From assembly GCA_963995505.1 (NCBI GenBank), contig OZ023194.1, forward strand, positions 14,504,428 through 14,568,427: a stretch of 64,000 bases of DNA, read 5' to 3'. Shown piece after piece: positions 10,004 to 21,295 of the stretch. Each line of letters starts with the position of its first letter. Position 1 is the first letter of the stretch. The position numbers were made by a program, and so were the translations under genes. The DNA comes from Hypericum androsaemum (taxonomy: Eukaryota; Streptophyta; Magnoliopsida; Malpighiales; Hypericaceae). The notes under the pieces are model-generated. The model did no database searches. It had not been told where the DNA came from and saw nothing but the letters and a program-made list of their open reading frames with translations.

Positions 10004-12934
10004 ATGGGGAATTCGCTGGGGTGCTCGGCGTCCGGGGAGCGGCTGGTGTCGGCGGCGAGGGACGGCGACCTGGTGGAGGCCAAGATGCTTCTAGAATGTA
10101 ACCCGTGCCTCGCCAAGTACTCCACCTTGGGTGGCCTTAATTCCCCTCTCCACTTCGCCGCCGCCAAAGGCCATAACGAGGTCTTTTATTCCTCCCTTTT
10201 ATCTTTTTTTAAATTCGAGTATGGAATTGGAAAAAAAAAAGATAGGGAACGGTTTTTTCTTTTCGTAATTTTCTTTTGTTCGTTGAGTATCAGATTGTCG
10301 CGTTGCTTTTGGAGAATGGAGCCGACGTTAATTCCAGGAACTATTGCGGCCAGGTGCCTCTTCTTTGTTTTCTTTTTTTTTTTAATTTTTTGTTTGGTTG
10401 TGAATTTACGATCGTGTCCTTGGTTGTAAATAATTGGTGTTTCTTTGTGAAGACGGCGTTGATGCAAGCTTGTAGATACGGGCACTGGGAAGTTGTACAG
10501 ACTCTACTCCTCTTCAGATGCAATGTGAGTCCAAGTCCGCTTCGATTTGTCGTTGTTTCCGGACGGTTTGATGCTGATTTAATTGGGTTTCTGGTTGGGG
10601 TTTGTTCAGGTTATGCGGGCGGACTACCTCAGTGGGAGGACTGCACTGCATTTTGCTGCAGTTAATGGGCATGCTAGATGTTTAAGGCTAGTTGTCGCGG
10701 ATTTTGTTCCCAGTGCTCCTTTTGAAGGTGTTCATTCTCGGCTACCGAATGATGCCGGGGATGGTTCTGTCGCCAAGGGTAGACTAGATCACAGGTAGCG
10801 GATCTTGAGCTTGACTTGGTTGTTTGACAATGTAAAGTGTTTCCGTGGATGAATCTGTAATTGTATGCGGTTGCAGTGCACTCGTCAAGTTTGTGAATAA
10901 GGCAGCTGATGGTGGAATCACTGCTCTTCATATGGCTGCATTGAATGGCTACTTTGAATGCGTACAGCTTTTGCTCGAGCTTCATGCCAGTGTTTCTGCC
11001 ATGACATTCCACTATGGAACAACCATGGATTTGATAGGTATGCTCCTCTGCATTATGCATTATTCTCCGTTTCACGAGCTTCTAGTTTGTCCTTGTGGTT
11101 CTTACTCTACTGTCATTTCAATTTATAGGAGCTGGAAGCACGCCTTTGCATTATGCTGCTTGTGGGGGTAACTTAAAATGCTGCCAGGCAAGACCTATAC
11201 AACCTTTCTATTGGTTTTCAAACTGCATTTAGTCCTGAATGTTCCATAATTGTGTTCCCTATCTTGCAGATCCTTATTGCAAAAGGTGCAAGTCGAATGA
11301 CATTAAACTGCAATGGGTTAGTTTCTCTGGTATTTGCTTTTTGTATACCCCCATCAGCTGATCAATGGTGCTGAAAATGCCTTATAATTTTCTTCAATAG
11401 GTGGCTGCCAGTTGATGTGGCCAGGATGTGGGGGCGTCATTGGCTTGAGCCGATGTTGACACCAAACTCTGATTCCCCAATACCAAGATTTCCTCATTCC
11501 AGTTACTTGTCTTTGCCTCTCTTGAGTGTACTAAACATAGCGAGGTACTTCTACAACTCAACAGAGATCAATAGGAAACGTGCAGGCACATGAATTTGAA
11601 AACATACTATCTAGTTTTCTCGCCACCAACTCGTGGTGGCTCATAATCATAAAAGCATGGTAATGAGTCTTTTTGATAAATTCGTAATGTCTTTATAGTT
11701 TGAGCAATATGGGAATTTAGAATCAGTCCATCAGTCGTTCAAATCCTCTGTTATTGTTATTTACCAGAACCTTTTGAGATGAAGTTGGGATTTATTCTTG
11801 ACGTTGTCATAAACAAAGAGAGTGCCTTCTCATGGAGGGCCAATTTCCGGAAGTTGTGTCCAACTCACAATTTAACCCTGCCGAGCCAAACTTCTGCTAC
11901 TTAGTGAAACCTTTTTTATCAGCAGATGAGTACATGGTTTGTAGGTAATTGGTCAGATTCGTAGGTATTTTCTTTAGGAGCTTGGTGTGATCTGATAACT
12001 GTAATGTGGGTGTATATCTGGAAGTTACCAATGTTTAGTACTTGGGAAATCGTTCCGTACTTCTTTGTATAGAAGCTCTTGAGTTGCCCATCATTTACAT
12101 TTCACTGCTAATAAAATGATTTTGCATAGGTTTTGGAATTGTGGATGTTTTTTGAGTTATTTTGTTTTCCTGCAATCTTTGTGTGACCTATCTGCTTATG
12201 TTTGTAGGGAGAGCGGAGTACAATACTCGATGACGTCAACTGATGATCCTGATATTTGTGCCGTTTGCCTGGAAAGAGCCTGTAATGTAGCTGCTGAAGG
12301 TTAATCTTCTGCCAGCTCTGCGTCATTTCCATACCATGTCAATTCTGGTTGTTGCTTTCAAACCCTAACTGATGCATATATCTTCATACCAGGATGTGGC
12401 CATGCACTTTGTGTACGATGTGCGCTCTATTTATGCTCAACAAGCAGCGTCCCTTCAGAAGCAGCAGGCCCTGCTGGCTCGATCCCGTGTCCACTCTGTA
12501 GACACAGCATTGTGTCCTTCAACAAGTTGCCCGGTTCTCTTACAAAGGAATTCAAAGTTCCTGTTTCACTTGGTCTTTGCACTCCTTGCGTGCTTCATTC
12601 TCGTGATACAGAGTTTCAGTCTCCGGCATGTGCACTAGATGCCCGAAAGAATCGATCACCCTCAGTTTCTTCTGAATTCGTCTGCCCTGTAACTTGCACT
12701 CCGTTTCCTTCTGTTACCATCCCATTGTGTACTTGTAATGATGGCTCCTGCCGTGCTTTTGAGCCTCAATCTGAAGAAAGGGGAGATGGGTCCCCCCACC
12801 ACACGCAAGTAACTTCCGGAGACCAGGACAACTTAGCAGGGACAAGGCTGGAGAAAACAAAATGTTCAAATTTGTTCTGGAACAGAAGAAGTTGCAGCAG
12901 AGAGCAGCAGTGCAATTCGGAGATAAACGCTTGA
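10004..12934 (+). CDS. XB3/XBAT-family ankyrin-repeat RING E3 ubiquitin ligase
   Basis: Ten exons can be joined in frame: 10004-10180, 10294-10353, 10453-10524, 10610-10794, 10877-11037, 11129-11187, 11270-11316, 11401-11544, 12208-12299 and 12393-12934. They give 512 residues, the usual family size. MGNSLGC at the start is an N-myristoylation and palmitoylation-type signal, pointing to membrane anchoring. Five or more ankyrin repeats occupy about residues 45-250 (for example [35 protein letters not shown]). A C3HC4 RING spans Cys319-Cys368, with Cys319, 322, 334, His336, Cys339, 342, 365 and 368 all present. The basic Ser/Cys-rich tail ends CNSEINA. Family members ubiquitinate targets in ethylene synthesis, root growth and immunity. 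The closest subgroup is probably XBAT32/33, though I cannot fix the orthologue. Intron 6 begins GC rather than GT. Confidence 0.95.
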
Positions 12935-13725
12935 CTGCTTTTCGAATTGCTGTGCTTGCATCTCGATAGTCATCTTTGCATCCAGACGTGGTGATGTATA
13001 CGCGCATCATTCTCGGGCGCGAATAACTCTTCACACACCACGTTTCCTCCAAGTTGCTTAGGTAGGCTGGCTGGCTGGTCATGGAACTGGTATTTTGAAA
13101 AGAATGGTTGCCACCTATTGCCTTCTAGTCTGGTTCACGTTTACGATGTAGCCTGTGTTTCATTTCATACTCATTTTCACCGGCTCCTCATTTATACACA
13201 CATTTACCAAGTATCTTCCGATGGTATTACATGCTTCAATCGAGCTCAAGTGTTAGAGCGGGAAGATGGAGCCAAGTTGAAAGGTGTGATTTTTACCCGA
13301 AATTAGCTGGCATTCGGACCGACTAATCTTGAATTGAATTGGATTTTTTGAGTAGGAAAAGCAGACAAAATCGAATAAAGAGTTGCCATATTTGCACAAA
13401 GGTAAACACCGAAGGTCACTTAGCTATATATGGATTACATGCATATTTTAAACGTTCTCAACTGGAACGGAACATACCAACTATGTAGATTCGATAATCT
13501 ACAATCTATAAACACAAAGTAGTCACTCTTTTCACTTACCCTGTAAAGGTTAAACATTAGCTAATAGATGCTGCATGCATCCAATAAATCAAGCACCAAG
13601 GATTCTCCCCAAAAGAAGAACCCGAAACCAGAACTGGGAGACACTCCCATATGTTCTGAACCTTAAAAGAGAGTTATTGTACGTACAAAAACAGGTCATC
13701 AAACATATATAATTTTTAGGACAAG
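12935..13725. other. 3' UTR of the XBAT-type gene and intergenic DNA
   Basis: Sequence to about 13300 is probably 3' UTR. No gene-like frame is seen beyond it. Confidence 0.45.
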
Positions 13726-13976
13726 TTTCGTGTTTTTTTCCCTGAAAAATTACTATCTTGTGATTCTAAATTTTCTGACTAGATGATAGAGACTTTACTT
13801 GACTTTACAGCCAAGTAACACCCGATAATCCAAGTTACTTGAGCTATCCCGTGTGGTATGACATACGAGATAACTTAAGTAATTGGGTCAACAATTTTTG
13901 TTTGGTTGTCATGTAAAACCTCTATGACTAGTAAAAGAATTTAAAATCACAAGATAGTAGAGTGTCAAACACGAAA
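13726..13976. mobile_element. Fold-back MITE-like element beside the BFT-type gene
   Basis: A TTTCGTGTTT-type end with the inner block CTATCTTGTGATT at the left is matched in reverse complement at about 13935-13976, separated by a short core. The whole can form a hairpin of about 250 bp. No clear target-site duplication was found, so the superfamily is unknown. It ends about 15 bp from the stop codon of the neighbouring gene and so lies in its 3' UTR or downstream. Confidence 0.6.
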
Positions 13977-13991
13977 TAAAATGGACTTCCA

Positions 13992-14859
13992 TCATCTTCT
14001 TCTAGCTGCGGTTTCTCTTTGTGCGTTGAAGTAAACAACGGCCACCGGAAGCCCCAAGCCGTTCTCATCAGAGAACATCCTGGTGTTGAAGTAGTCTCTG
14101 GAAGGCGGTGGCCTCACTGTTTGCCTGCCTCTCTGCTTGAACAACACGAACACGTACCTGTGGATACCCACCACCGGCTTCGGTGTCTCGTAGCCCACTA
14201 TTTCCCCCCCTGTTTTTGTTTAAATTAAACAGTATTGATAAAACCGAATTTGCGATTGAGAGATGAGTATTTAATTATCTTATGTATGTAAACTTCTTAT
14301 GACGTACCAAAGGAGACATCGGTAGTACCGGGAATGTCCGTGACAATCCTATGGACATTAAATGTTTGATATTAGGCGAAAAATATACCGAATAACATAA
14401 ACGTCACATTTTGTATCAGGAAGTGGAGTGAGGATATAGTACAAACCAGTGGAGATGCTCTCTCATATATGGATCACTAGGACTCGGAGAATCAGGATCG
14501 GTCATTACCTTAAACAAAGAAATAAAATAAATGTTATTGTTAAACTATTTATTTGTTGCGGGAAAAAAATGTTTGTTTTACCGAAACATGTACAGTACAA
14601 ATTCGTAAATAATTTTACGCACCAACATGTTAAATGCAAAATATATGTATATACGTACAAGTGTATAAGCAGTTCTCATGTCCTCTCCACCAATCTCAAC
14701 TCGAGGCCTAGAGACAATAACACAAGGCATCAGCTCATGCCCATTAGCAACTTGCTTGTTGGAGTTGTAGGTCACAGTCATTTTCACACTAGGGGTAAAT
14801 ATGTCCACCACCTCTCCTATCACCCTTCCCACCGCAAGAGCCTCCATTAGCCTTGACAT
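13992..14859 (-). CDS. BFT: TFL1/BFT-clade PEBP protein, probable floral repressor
   Basis: Four exons on the minus strand, 14859-14659, 14508-14447, 14348-14308 and 14209-13992, are 201, 62, 41 and 218 nt. The small exon sizes of 62 and 41 nt are the invariant FT/TFL1 family structure. They give 173 residues. The anion-binding DPD and the GxHR region ([10 protein letters not shown]) are present. His85 (in REHLHW) and Asp140 (in [11 protein letters not shown]) match the TFL1/BFT repressor state rather than the Tyr/Gln pair of FT activators. PPPSR, NTRMF and VVYFNAQRE favour BFT over CEN/TFL1, but orthology is inferred. Family members act with FD-type bZIP factors and 14-3-3 proteins in meristems. 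One oddity is Gly103 just after the exon 3/4 join, where Lys or Arg is usual. Confidence 0.92.
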
Positions 14860-15024
14860 GTATATGCCAAGATAATATTAGTATAATATAAAGTTGGATC
14901 AAGATAAATATAATAAGGATTGGGGAAGAAGAAGGAACACAAGTATATTGTACTTGGTAGTACTGAATATATTTTGGCGTTTCCCTCTTTGGATGGTTGG
15001 TGTGGAGTTCTTGTTGAGGTGGTG

Positions 15025-15037
15025 TTTATATATATAG
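15025..15037 (-). promoter_or_regulatory. TATA box of the BFT-type gene
   Basis: Reverse complement reads CTATATATATAAA, about 170 bp upstream of the ATG at 14859. This leaves a plausible 5' UTR of about 130 bp. Confidence 0.55.
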
Positions 15038-15059
15038 GGAAGACTGAAAAGGGTTTGAT

Positions 15060-15905
15060 CATTGATGATTAGGATTTTTTAATACCACCTCTTATCTGTA
15101 TATTTATTAAACCAAATAATTTAGGTTTAAGTTCTATAGGATCTTTAAAATATGACAAATTTTTTCTAACAATTATTTAATAGTACTACATTTTTAAAAA
15201 TGCTAACTGAAAATTTCTTAGTTAAACAATAACAACTTCATCACTCATCGTAATCTTTTTGATAAAATTATTTGTGTTCGTAGAAAGGAGAGATGGTTGG
15301 CATCTCCCCTGAGATGGACGAAAACAACCTCCGGGCTTTCTTGTTACCACACATGGTTAAGACTACCCACCTTCAAGGTGGATCTATAACCCAATTTTAA
15401 ATAATATATTTTTTGAAGAGCCTCTATACGAATGCAATTTGCTATCCGTAATCTTTTCATTTCTTTTAATAAAAGTCTGACTTTAATAAAAAACAACTCC
15501 ATTACTAATGGTTTAAGTAATTATTTATAAATTGGCTAGATTTTAAGTACAATAGTCCTAACAAAAAGTGTTAGCTACTTCCGGAATGGACAAGTGTTAG
15601 AAGCTTCAAGACTTGTTGTTGTTATTTAAGGAAAATGTCACAGAGAAGCCACTAGAGATGGTTCGCTGAAATTGTCCTGAAGGATCTCCTCTTTCGAAAG
15701 TTTTCGGCTTTAGTAAATTAAGCAATCCTCTCATTGGATTCTCACATGCCCTTTTGTTATTGGCTGTGGAAGAACAAAGAACATAACCCTTTTCCGCCAA
15801 CTAAACTAGAATATCTTGGACCAGTTTGGAACTCAGCTTTTGTGGTGCTCCTTCCCATATTACATGTAATCAGCTAAAGGATGGAGAAAAGCTATTGAGT
15901 ATTTG
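15060..15905. other. Upstream region of the BFT-type gene, nothing else recognised
   Basis: AT-rich. A 64-codon minus-strand frame at 15606-15800 shows no recognisable similarity. Confidence 0.4.
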
Positions 15906-15915
15906 ACTCAAACTA

Positions 15916-16018
15916 ATTTTTTTGAAAGGTAAATTTTATCTAAAATGTGAGGGTTTGAATTTTACACCTCCTTCAATTTATACACGTTTTGTATCGTTAG
16001 ACCAAATATTTTTTAGGA
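15916..16018 (-). mobile_element. SINE with 10-bp target-site duplication
   Basis: About 103 bp between direct repeats ACTCAAACTA (15906-15915 and 16019-16028). The plus strand begins with T-rich sequence and an AGGTAAATTTTA block and contains the complement of a box B (GGGTTTGAAT). The element therefore lies on the minus strand with its A-tail at the left. Confidence 0.6.
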
Positions 16019-16028
16019 ACTCAAACTA

Positions 16029-16923
16029 CGTCATTGTATCTTGAACTTGAGTCAATAATTTTCAATATATGTAGATTTTTGTAGTTGGTTTTGTATGTAG
16101 TTGAAGACTGAAATTTAAGAAATTTTTTCGGTGCTTTTTTGCGATTCTGTTTAATATCTTAACCAATCAGCTAGGGGAACGGGTATTTAATTGAACGGAA
16201 GAAGGAAAGAGAATTTATGGAGATATATTCTAATGATGATTTTCTATAAATAGTATAGTGCATATTTTATGTGGATGAAAAGTTATGTTCGACCAATCAT
16301 GATGAATTTCTTTTTGCTTTATTCTCTTAGAAATTGAAATTAAATTCATTAAAACATGCATTTGGCAATGAATTGGGTGTTCGGCCCATGCCATCCGTTA
16401 GACAAAACCATGCATCCAAACAAGTATTTATTATTGGGTCTAATTTATAAAATGTAAAAATTTATGACTTACAAAAAAAATGTAAAAATTTGTCAGCGAA
16501 TTATCAAATTTTGAATAAGGGTTACAGAAGCTTCGTGATTAGGCAAGCGGGCATATTGATATAGGTGACAAGAACTTGTACTTATATGAGATACCAATCA
16601 GAAGGGCCATTCAGAAAATTACCTAGAAATCTAAAGTGTCACTAGAAATAGAACAACCCGGAAACTCGCCATTCAGCCCAAAACTCGCCTGACATTTGCT
16701 TGGCCCCTTAACAAGTGCGGGTACTCTTACGTGGTTTTCACTCAATCGTCCAACGCCTTCTTCGAACAACGATCAGGTTCCAAAACAACTAGCTTATTGT
16801 ATAGCAGAGACTATTCATCAGACAAAACCTACCAAACATGACAGCAGAAAGTAATTAATTTAATGAGAAACCTGAAAATCTATTAGACGACTAGACGACT
16901 AATCTAATCTAATCTAAGATCAT
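16029..16923. other. Intergenic DNA and 3' flank of an F-box copy
   Basis: The part nearest 16924 resembles the flank that recurs downstream of other F-box copies (for example a block about ATCAGACAAAACC and ATGACAGC). No gene is seen. Confidence 0.4.
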
Positions 16924-18021
16924 CCTCCTGTGGAGGTGCTAGTAGATCCAGGAATTTCAGGTCATCCCTGATCGCAAGGATTTCAGGGTCATCCCTGATC
17001 GCAACTTTGCAGAAGTTATTGCAAAACCTTTTGACGGATCAAGGAACGCCAAACCCTGATTTCTTCTGAAGTAGACAACATTTTCATAAGGATGAAGAGC
17101 AACCGGTGTGTAGTGGATTGAATTCCAAACATAACGATGGTTGTGGAACAATGATTTGTAGATCGAACTCCAACGTCGTTTCTTTTAGTCCAACTCCCAG
17201 ATAATTCAATCATAAAAATACTCATGATCGATACTTCGTTCTACGAATTTTAACATCCTGAGGGAAGCATGTGCTACACCTAAAAGATATGGACCATTAG
17301 AGTCCGCGTCTTCTGGGCATGGATCGGGAAAGAAGCTGAAACTACCCTCAAAGGCTACATTCTACAATGTGCTCACGATGAATATATTGATATAGCTTAC
17401 CATGGAAGGGCAGGATATTACTATGAAATTTACCTTCACCTTTCATTGTCCATCGGGCCTTTTCCCATTCTCCTCTCTACAAAGACATGTTCTAAGTTAC
17501 CGTATCTATCCGTGGACACAACCCTGTATCGATGTCCTTGAGGCTCACAGGCTAATATACCCTGTAGCGAGCTTATTTGCTATTGGTGCTTTTTGTATAG
17601 TATGTACATTATACCTATATTAATGAAGATCATTACTTATAAAAAAAAAAGGAAGCGCTGACCATCTTTTTGTGAACGGATTGCAGACAACCAAGGGAAC
17701 CGTTGACCATGGGCTGCTTTTGAGCAAGAGCAAGTCCTCTGATGCGCCAATGACACAGCGATCATCCGATATATAGCTCAAATCGAGCGCTTTAGGCTGA
17801 ATCACGTAGCTGGGATCCAACTGCGAGGATAGCATATAAAACGTATACAAAGTGCGTTGGGACACTGCTCTCAGAGCAGCGGCTGCCTTTGCCGGACAAT
17901 TGGACGTTACTGTTTGAACCCTAGCAAGTACTTCGAGTAGCAGCTCATCGGGCAGATCATCCAATTCCAAGCCCGCCAGTGCAGCTCGGAGGCCGACAGC
18001 TTTAGGATTCTTGGTTGGCAT
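16924..18021 (-). pseudogene. F-box gene relic, copy 1
   Basis: From ATG 18021 the frame gives an F-box start (LELDDLPDELLLEVLARV, then an AKAAAALRAVS block), jumps by deletion to the LSSQLDPSYVIQPKALDLSY region and on to VVCNPFTKRWSALP, then stops. The middle (about 17400-17550) and C-terminal (16957-17150) parts are still alignable but out of frame. At about 17555-17645 lies an insert ending in a poly-A run. There is also a short local duplication of a CATCCCTGATCGCAA segment at 16961-17003. It cannot make a full product. Confidence 0.8.
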
Positions 18022-19314
18022 TGTTCGGCTAGCTAATTTCTCTAGAGTATGTTTTGATTTATTCTTGTTTATATTAGGCCAAAACTTATATATTATTCTT
18101 GTTTATAAATATAAGTTTTGACCTAATATCCGCTAGAATCGGTTATCATAGTCCAGAGAAGTGAGGACGGTCCATGACGCAAAATGTTAATGGGCTTCGA
18201 ATACAAAATCGTTGTCTTTGATCGAAGGTAGTTGGAAAAAACATCAACATTCTTCTAAATTAATAGCTACTGGAAAATATTCAAATTTAACTAGTTAAAG
18301 TCATTACCAAATGATATAAACTAAAAAAATTAATTAATAGGGCTCGAGTTCGAGTCATTGCTAACACACAAGTATTTTTTTTAAAGGTATAATTAAAATA
18401 ATTGGTGTTTTGAAGACACCGATATTAAATTCCTGTTGAGAAAATTTTGTCATAGTTCAAAGATCACCTCGGCTATAACATGTAATGGTTGAGTGAATTT
18501 TCAGATAATGATTGGTGTAAAAAACATAGTTGGAAAAATATCCAATCATCACATTTATGAAATACAATTTTACCTATAAATTTTTTTTATGAAATCTTCT
18601 TTCCAGATGGGTATTTAACCACATTGTCGACCATAACGAGAGCTACTCGAGAAGTTGCCTTCCAAGGCTAAGAGAATTCTAAAAATAAATTAGTAGCGAT
18701 TTCAGAGATGACTTTCAAAAGTCACTTCGAAATGGCAAACGCACATCCTGGATCAAGTTAGGAAGAACTAAATTGGGTTGTTATTGGTCGAATCTGTAGA
18801 TCATTTTCCATATGAATTTTCAGATTATCTGGCAATCCTGTTTCAAAATGGAGCTAAAACGTATAGAAGCTGACAAGTAATCCTACCAAAAGAAGAAAAT
18901 ATCGAGACGAGGCCATCCGTTGCTTATCGTACGGCAGAAAAGACTTCATCAGACAGAGACTTGAATCATCAGTGGCTTATCTGTGAAAACTAATATGAGC
19001 CGGTTCAAATGTTCAGAGAATTGTAGTAAAAAAACCTCTGAATAGAAGTTTACAAATCTAAGATTTCATAAAAAACTCTTATAAATAAATATAATAAACA
19101 CAATCACCCAAAAGACCGGGCTCAAAAAAAGCATGACAGCGGAAAGTAACAAAGAAGCCTGAAAATCTATTAGGCGACGAAGCCCTTCCTCCTACTCAAG
19201 TATATTAGCCAAGTACACACTATGGAGGTGCTTTTCGTCGGAGAGCCCGCCGATCTCTATTGCGCCTGGGGTTCACAAGGCTGCTTGCCAATGAGTCATT
19301 AATGCATACAATGG
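18022..19314. repeat. Duplicated F-box flank, paralogous to 33014-34274
   Basis: This stretch and 33014-34274 share the same order of landmarks: a CTCTAGAGTATGTTTTGATT block after the F-box start, the CGTTGTCTTTGATCGAAGGT block, a short box B-like GAGTTCGAGTCATT relic, a CTTCGAA block and the CAAGTTAGGAAGAACTAAAT block. It is part of the tandem duplication that carried the F-box genes. Confidence 0.75.
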
Positions 19315-20516
19315 TCAGCTTGAACCGTATGAAACAGAGGTAGGCCGCCATGGTCGTGTAAGAAGAAAGGTGAGAAGACAATGGTCCAGGATTTCGGGTC
19401 CATAGTTGATCGCAACTTTGCAGGAGTTATTGCAACCTTTTGATAAATCAAGGAACTCCAAGTCCCCGTTTCCTATGAAGTAGACAACATCTCCATAAGG
19501 ATGAAGAGCAACCGGTTTGCGGTGAATCAACCTCCATTCATAACTATAATTGTGTGACCGGTCTCGGAACGATGAATTGTAGATCAGACGCCATTGCTTG
19601 TAATCCAGCTCCAGGATAACCAAATCACATAAATAGTCACAACCAATAAATTTTTGTGATATTTTCAATATCCTCAATGAACCATGTACTACACCAAAAA
19701 GATGTCGTCCTGTATAGTCCGTGTCTTCTGGGTATGGATCCGCTTCTGGGTATGGATCTGGAAAGACGCTCAAGATATCCTCGAAGGGGTCATAGGCTAC
19801 AATGTCCTCATTGTAAATATACCAATATAGCTTCCATGGTATAGCTTCCCATGGAAGGGCATAATGTTGCTAAAACTGTCATATTTAGTCTTTAGCTGAA
19901 CCTCTTTCCATTCTCCGATACAAAGACATGTTCCAGTCATCGTATCCAAATGATACAGACATGACCCTGTATCGATGTCCTTGAGGTTCACAAACGATTA
20001 CAAATTTCTTATGTGATGAGAATGGTAGGTAAGGAAGAGCGACCCATCTCTTAGTGAACGGTTGCACACGACCAAGTAACCTGTTGGCATTAAGTGGGTT
20101 GTGAGCAACAGCAAGTCCTCTGATGCGCAAATGACATGGTGATCATCCAATATGTAGAGAGCTGCGGGCTGAATCATAGTGCCGGGATCATATTGAGAGG
20201 GTAGCATATGATACACAGGGGCCTTTGTCCACGTCATGTACTGAAATAGAAGCGCTTCACCGTTACCCCACGGGCAATTGTTCTCTTCTCCGATAGATAT
20301 AAACCGGGGTATGTAGTCATAGGATGAGACGATAGAGTTCCAGCGTCGAGACGTTGCTCTCTGAACAGTGGCTTCCTTTGCCGGACAATTTGACGTTGCC
20401 GTCGGAACCCTAGCGAGTATTTCGGGTAGTAGATCATCGGACAGATCATCCAATTCCAAGTCCGTCGGGGCAGATCGGAGGCCGACAGCTTTAGCATTAG
20501 GGTTATTGGTTGGCAT
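19315..20516 (-). pseudogene. F-box gene relic, copy 2 (frameshifted)
   Basis: The start codon at 20516 opens a frame with the F-box (LELDDLSDDLLPEILARVP, RRWNSIVSSYDY) and the EENNCPWGNGEALLF block. It is then shifted near 20050 and again near 19790. The C-terminal FBA-like region continues in other frames (FFGYDDW region, then a DLVILELDYKQWRLIYN block) and ends TRPWRPTSVSYGSS at 19315. At least two indels break it. A strong TATA-like (TA)n lies at about 20570-20592. Confidence 0.85.
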
Positions 20517-20599
20517 TGTTCGGCTAGCTAATTTCTCTAGAGTAGGTTTTGATTTTTTCATACATACATTTATATATATATGTATGTATATATAAATTA

Positions 20600-21119
20600 T
20601 GACCTAATAAATCGAGTCATCTGTGCATGGCGAGCACAAACAGAGGCTTAATACTGAAGTCCCGGAACATAAAAGACCTAGTTTATAAACAAGTAGGCCC
20701 GTTGTCGGAGTCCAGTAGGAGTGAGGACTGTTCATGACACCCAAAGTTAATGGGCCGGATGTCTGAATTTAGTACGTCATTGAGGTCGGATCTTTTTTAC
20801 ACAAAAGACGGTTGGACTGGTTGTATTATAGTCAAATATAGTTGTATCATATTTAATAAAGTTGGCTATTCTAATGTCTTTTTAATTCTAAAGATTTGAA
20901 GTGAGAATCAAATTATTTACCATTTGGACAAATCACTATTGGTAAGCTAAAATAAATTAGTGTTCAATCGGCAGAAGATCACTTTGAAAGGTCACTTCGG
21001 AATGGCAAACGCACATCTTGGATCAAGTTAGGAAGCATGTGTAAAAGAAACACTAAATGGCGGTGTTGTAGCTCGAATCTGTAGATCACTTTCTCTTTGA
21101 ACTGAATGGAACCAGGGAT
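20600..21119. other. 5' flank of F-box copy 2 and 3' flank of another copy
   Basis: A block with TTTATAAACAAGTAGGCCCG and GACACCCAAAGTTAATGGGC recurs upstream of other copies (about 35880 and 43860). The later part carries the recurring downstream block CTTCGGAATGGCAAACGCAC. Both are duplication landmarks of the F-box array. Confidence 0.6.
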
Positions 21120-21126
21120 TTCTATT

Positions 21127-21226
21127 TTTTTTAAGGTTAATTTTACACCAAGTATACCACCTTGCCAGGATTTGAACAATAGACTTCCGTCAAAATTTAT
21201 AAATCTTTTACTAAGGTCAAATGCCC
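21127..21226 (-). mobile_element. SINE inserted in a duplicated F-box flank
   Basis: About 100 bp between TTCTATT direct repeats (21120-21126 and 21227-21233), with the T-run and AAGGTTAATTTTAC end at the left and a box B complement (CAGGATTTGAAC). The paralogous flank at about 22846-22880 reads straight through GGGACTTCTATTACA without the insert, an empty site that fixes the boundaries. Confidence 0.75.
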
Positions 21227-21295
21227 TTCTATTACAGATCTGTAGTTGGAAATTCCAGTGAAGAACCGTTTGAACGGTTATTGCATGTTGAAGAG

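Noticed and set aside
18330..18395. Box B-like GAGTTCGAGTC with a following T-run as a tRNA gene or intact SINE
   Set aside because: No cloverleaf could be drawn and no target duplication was found. The same relic occurs in the duplicated flank at about 33350.
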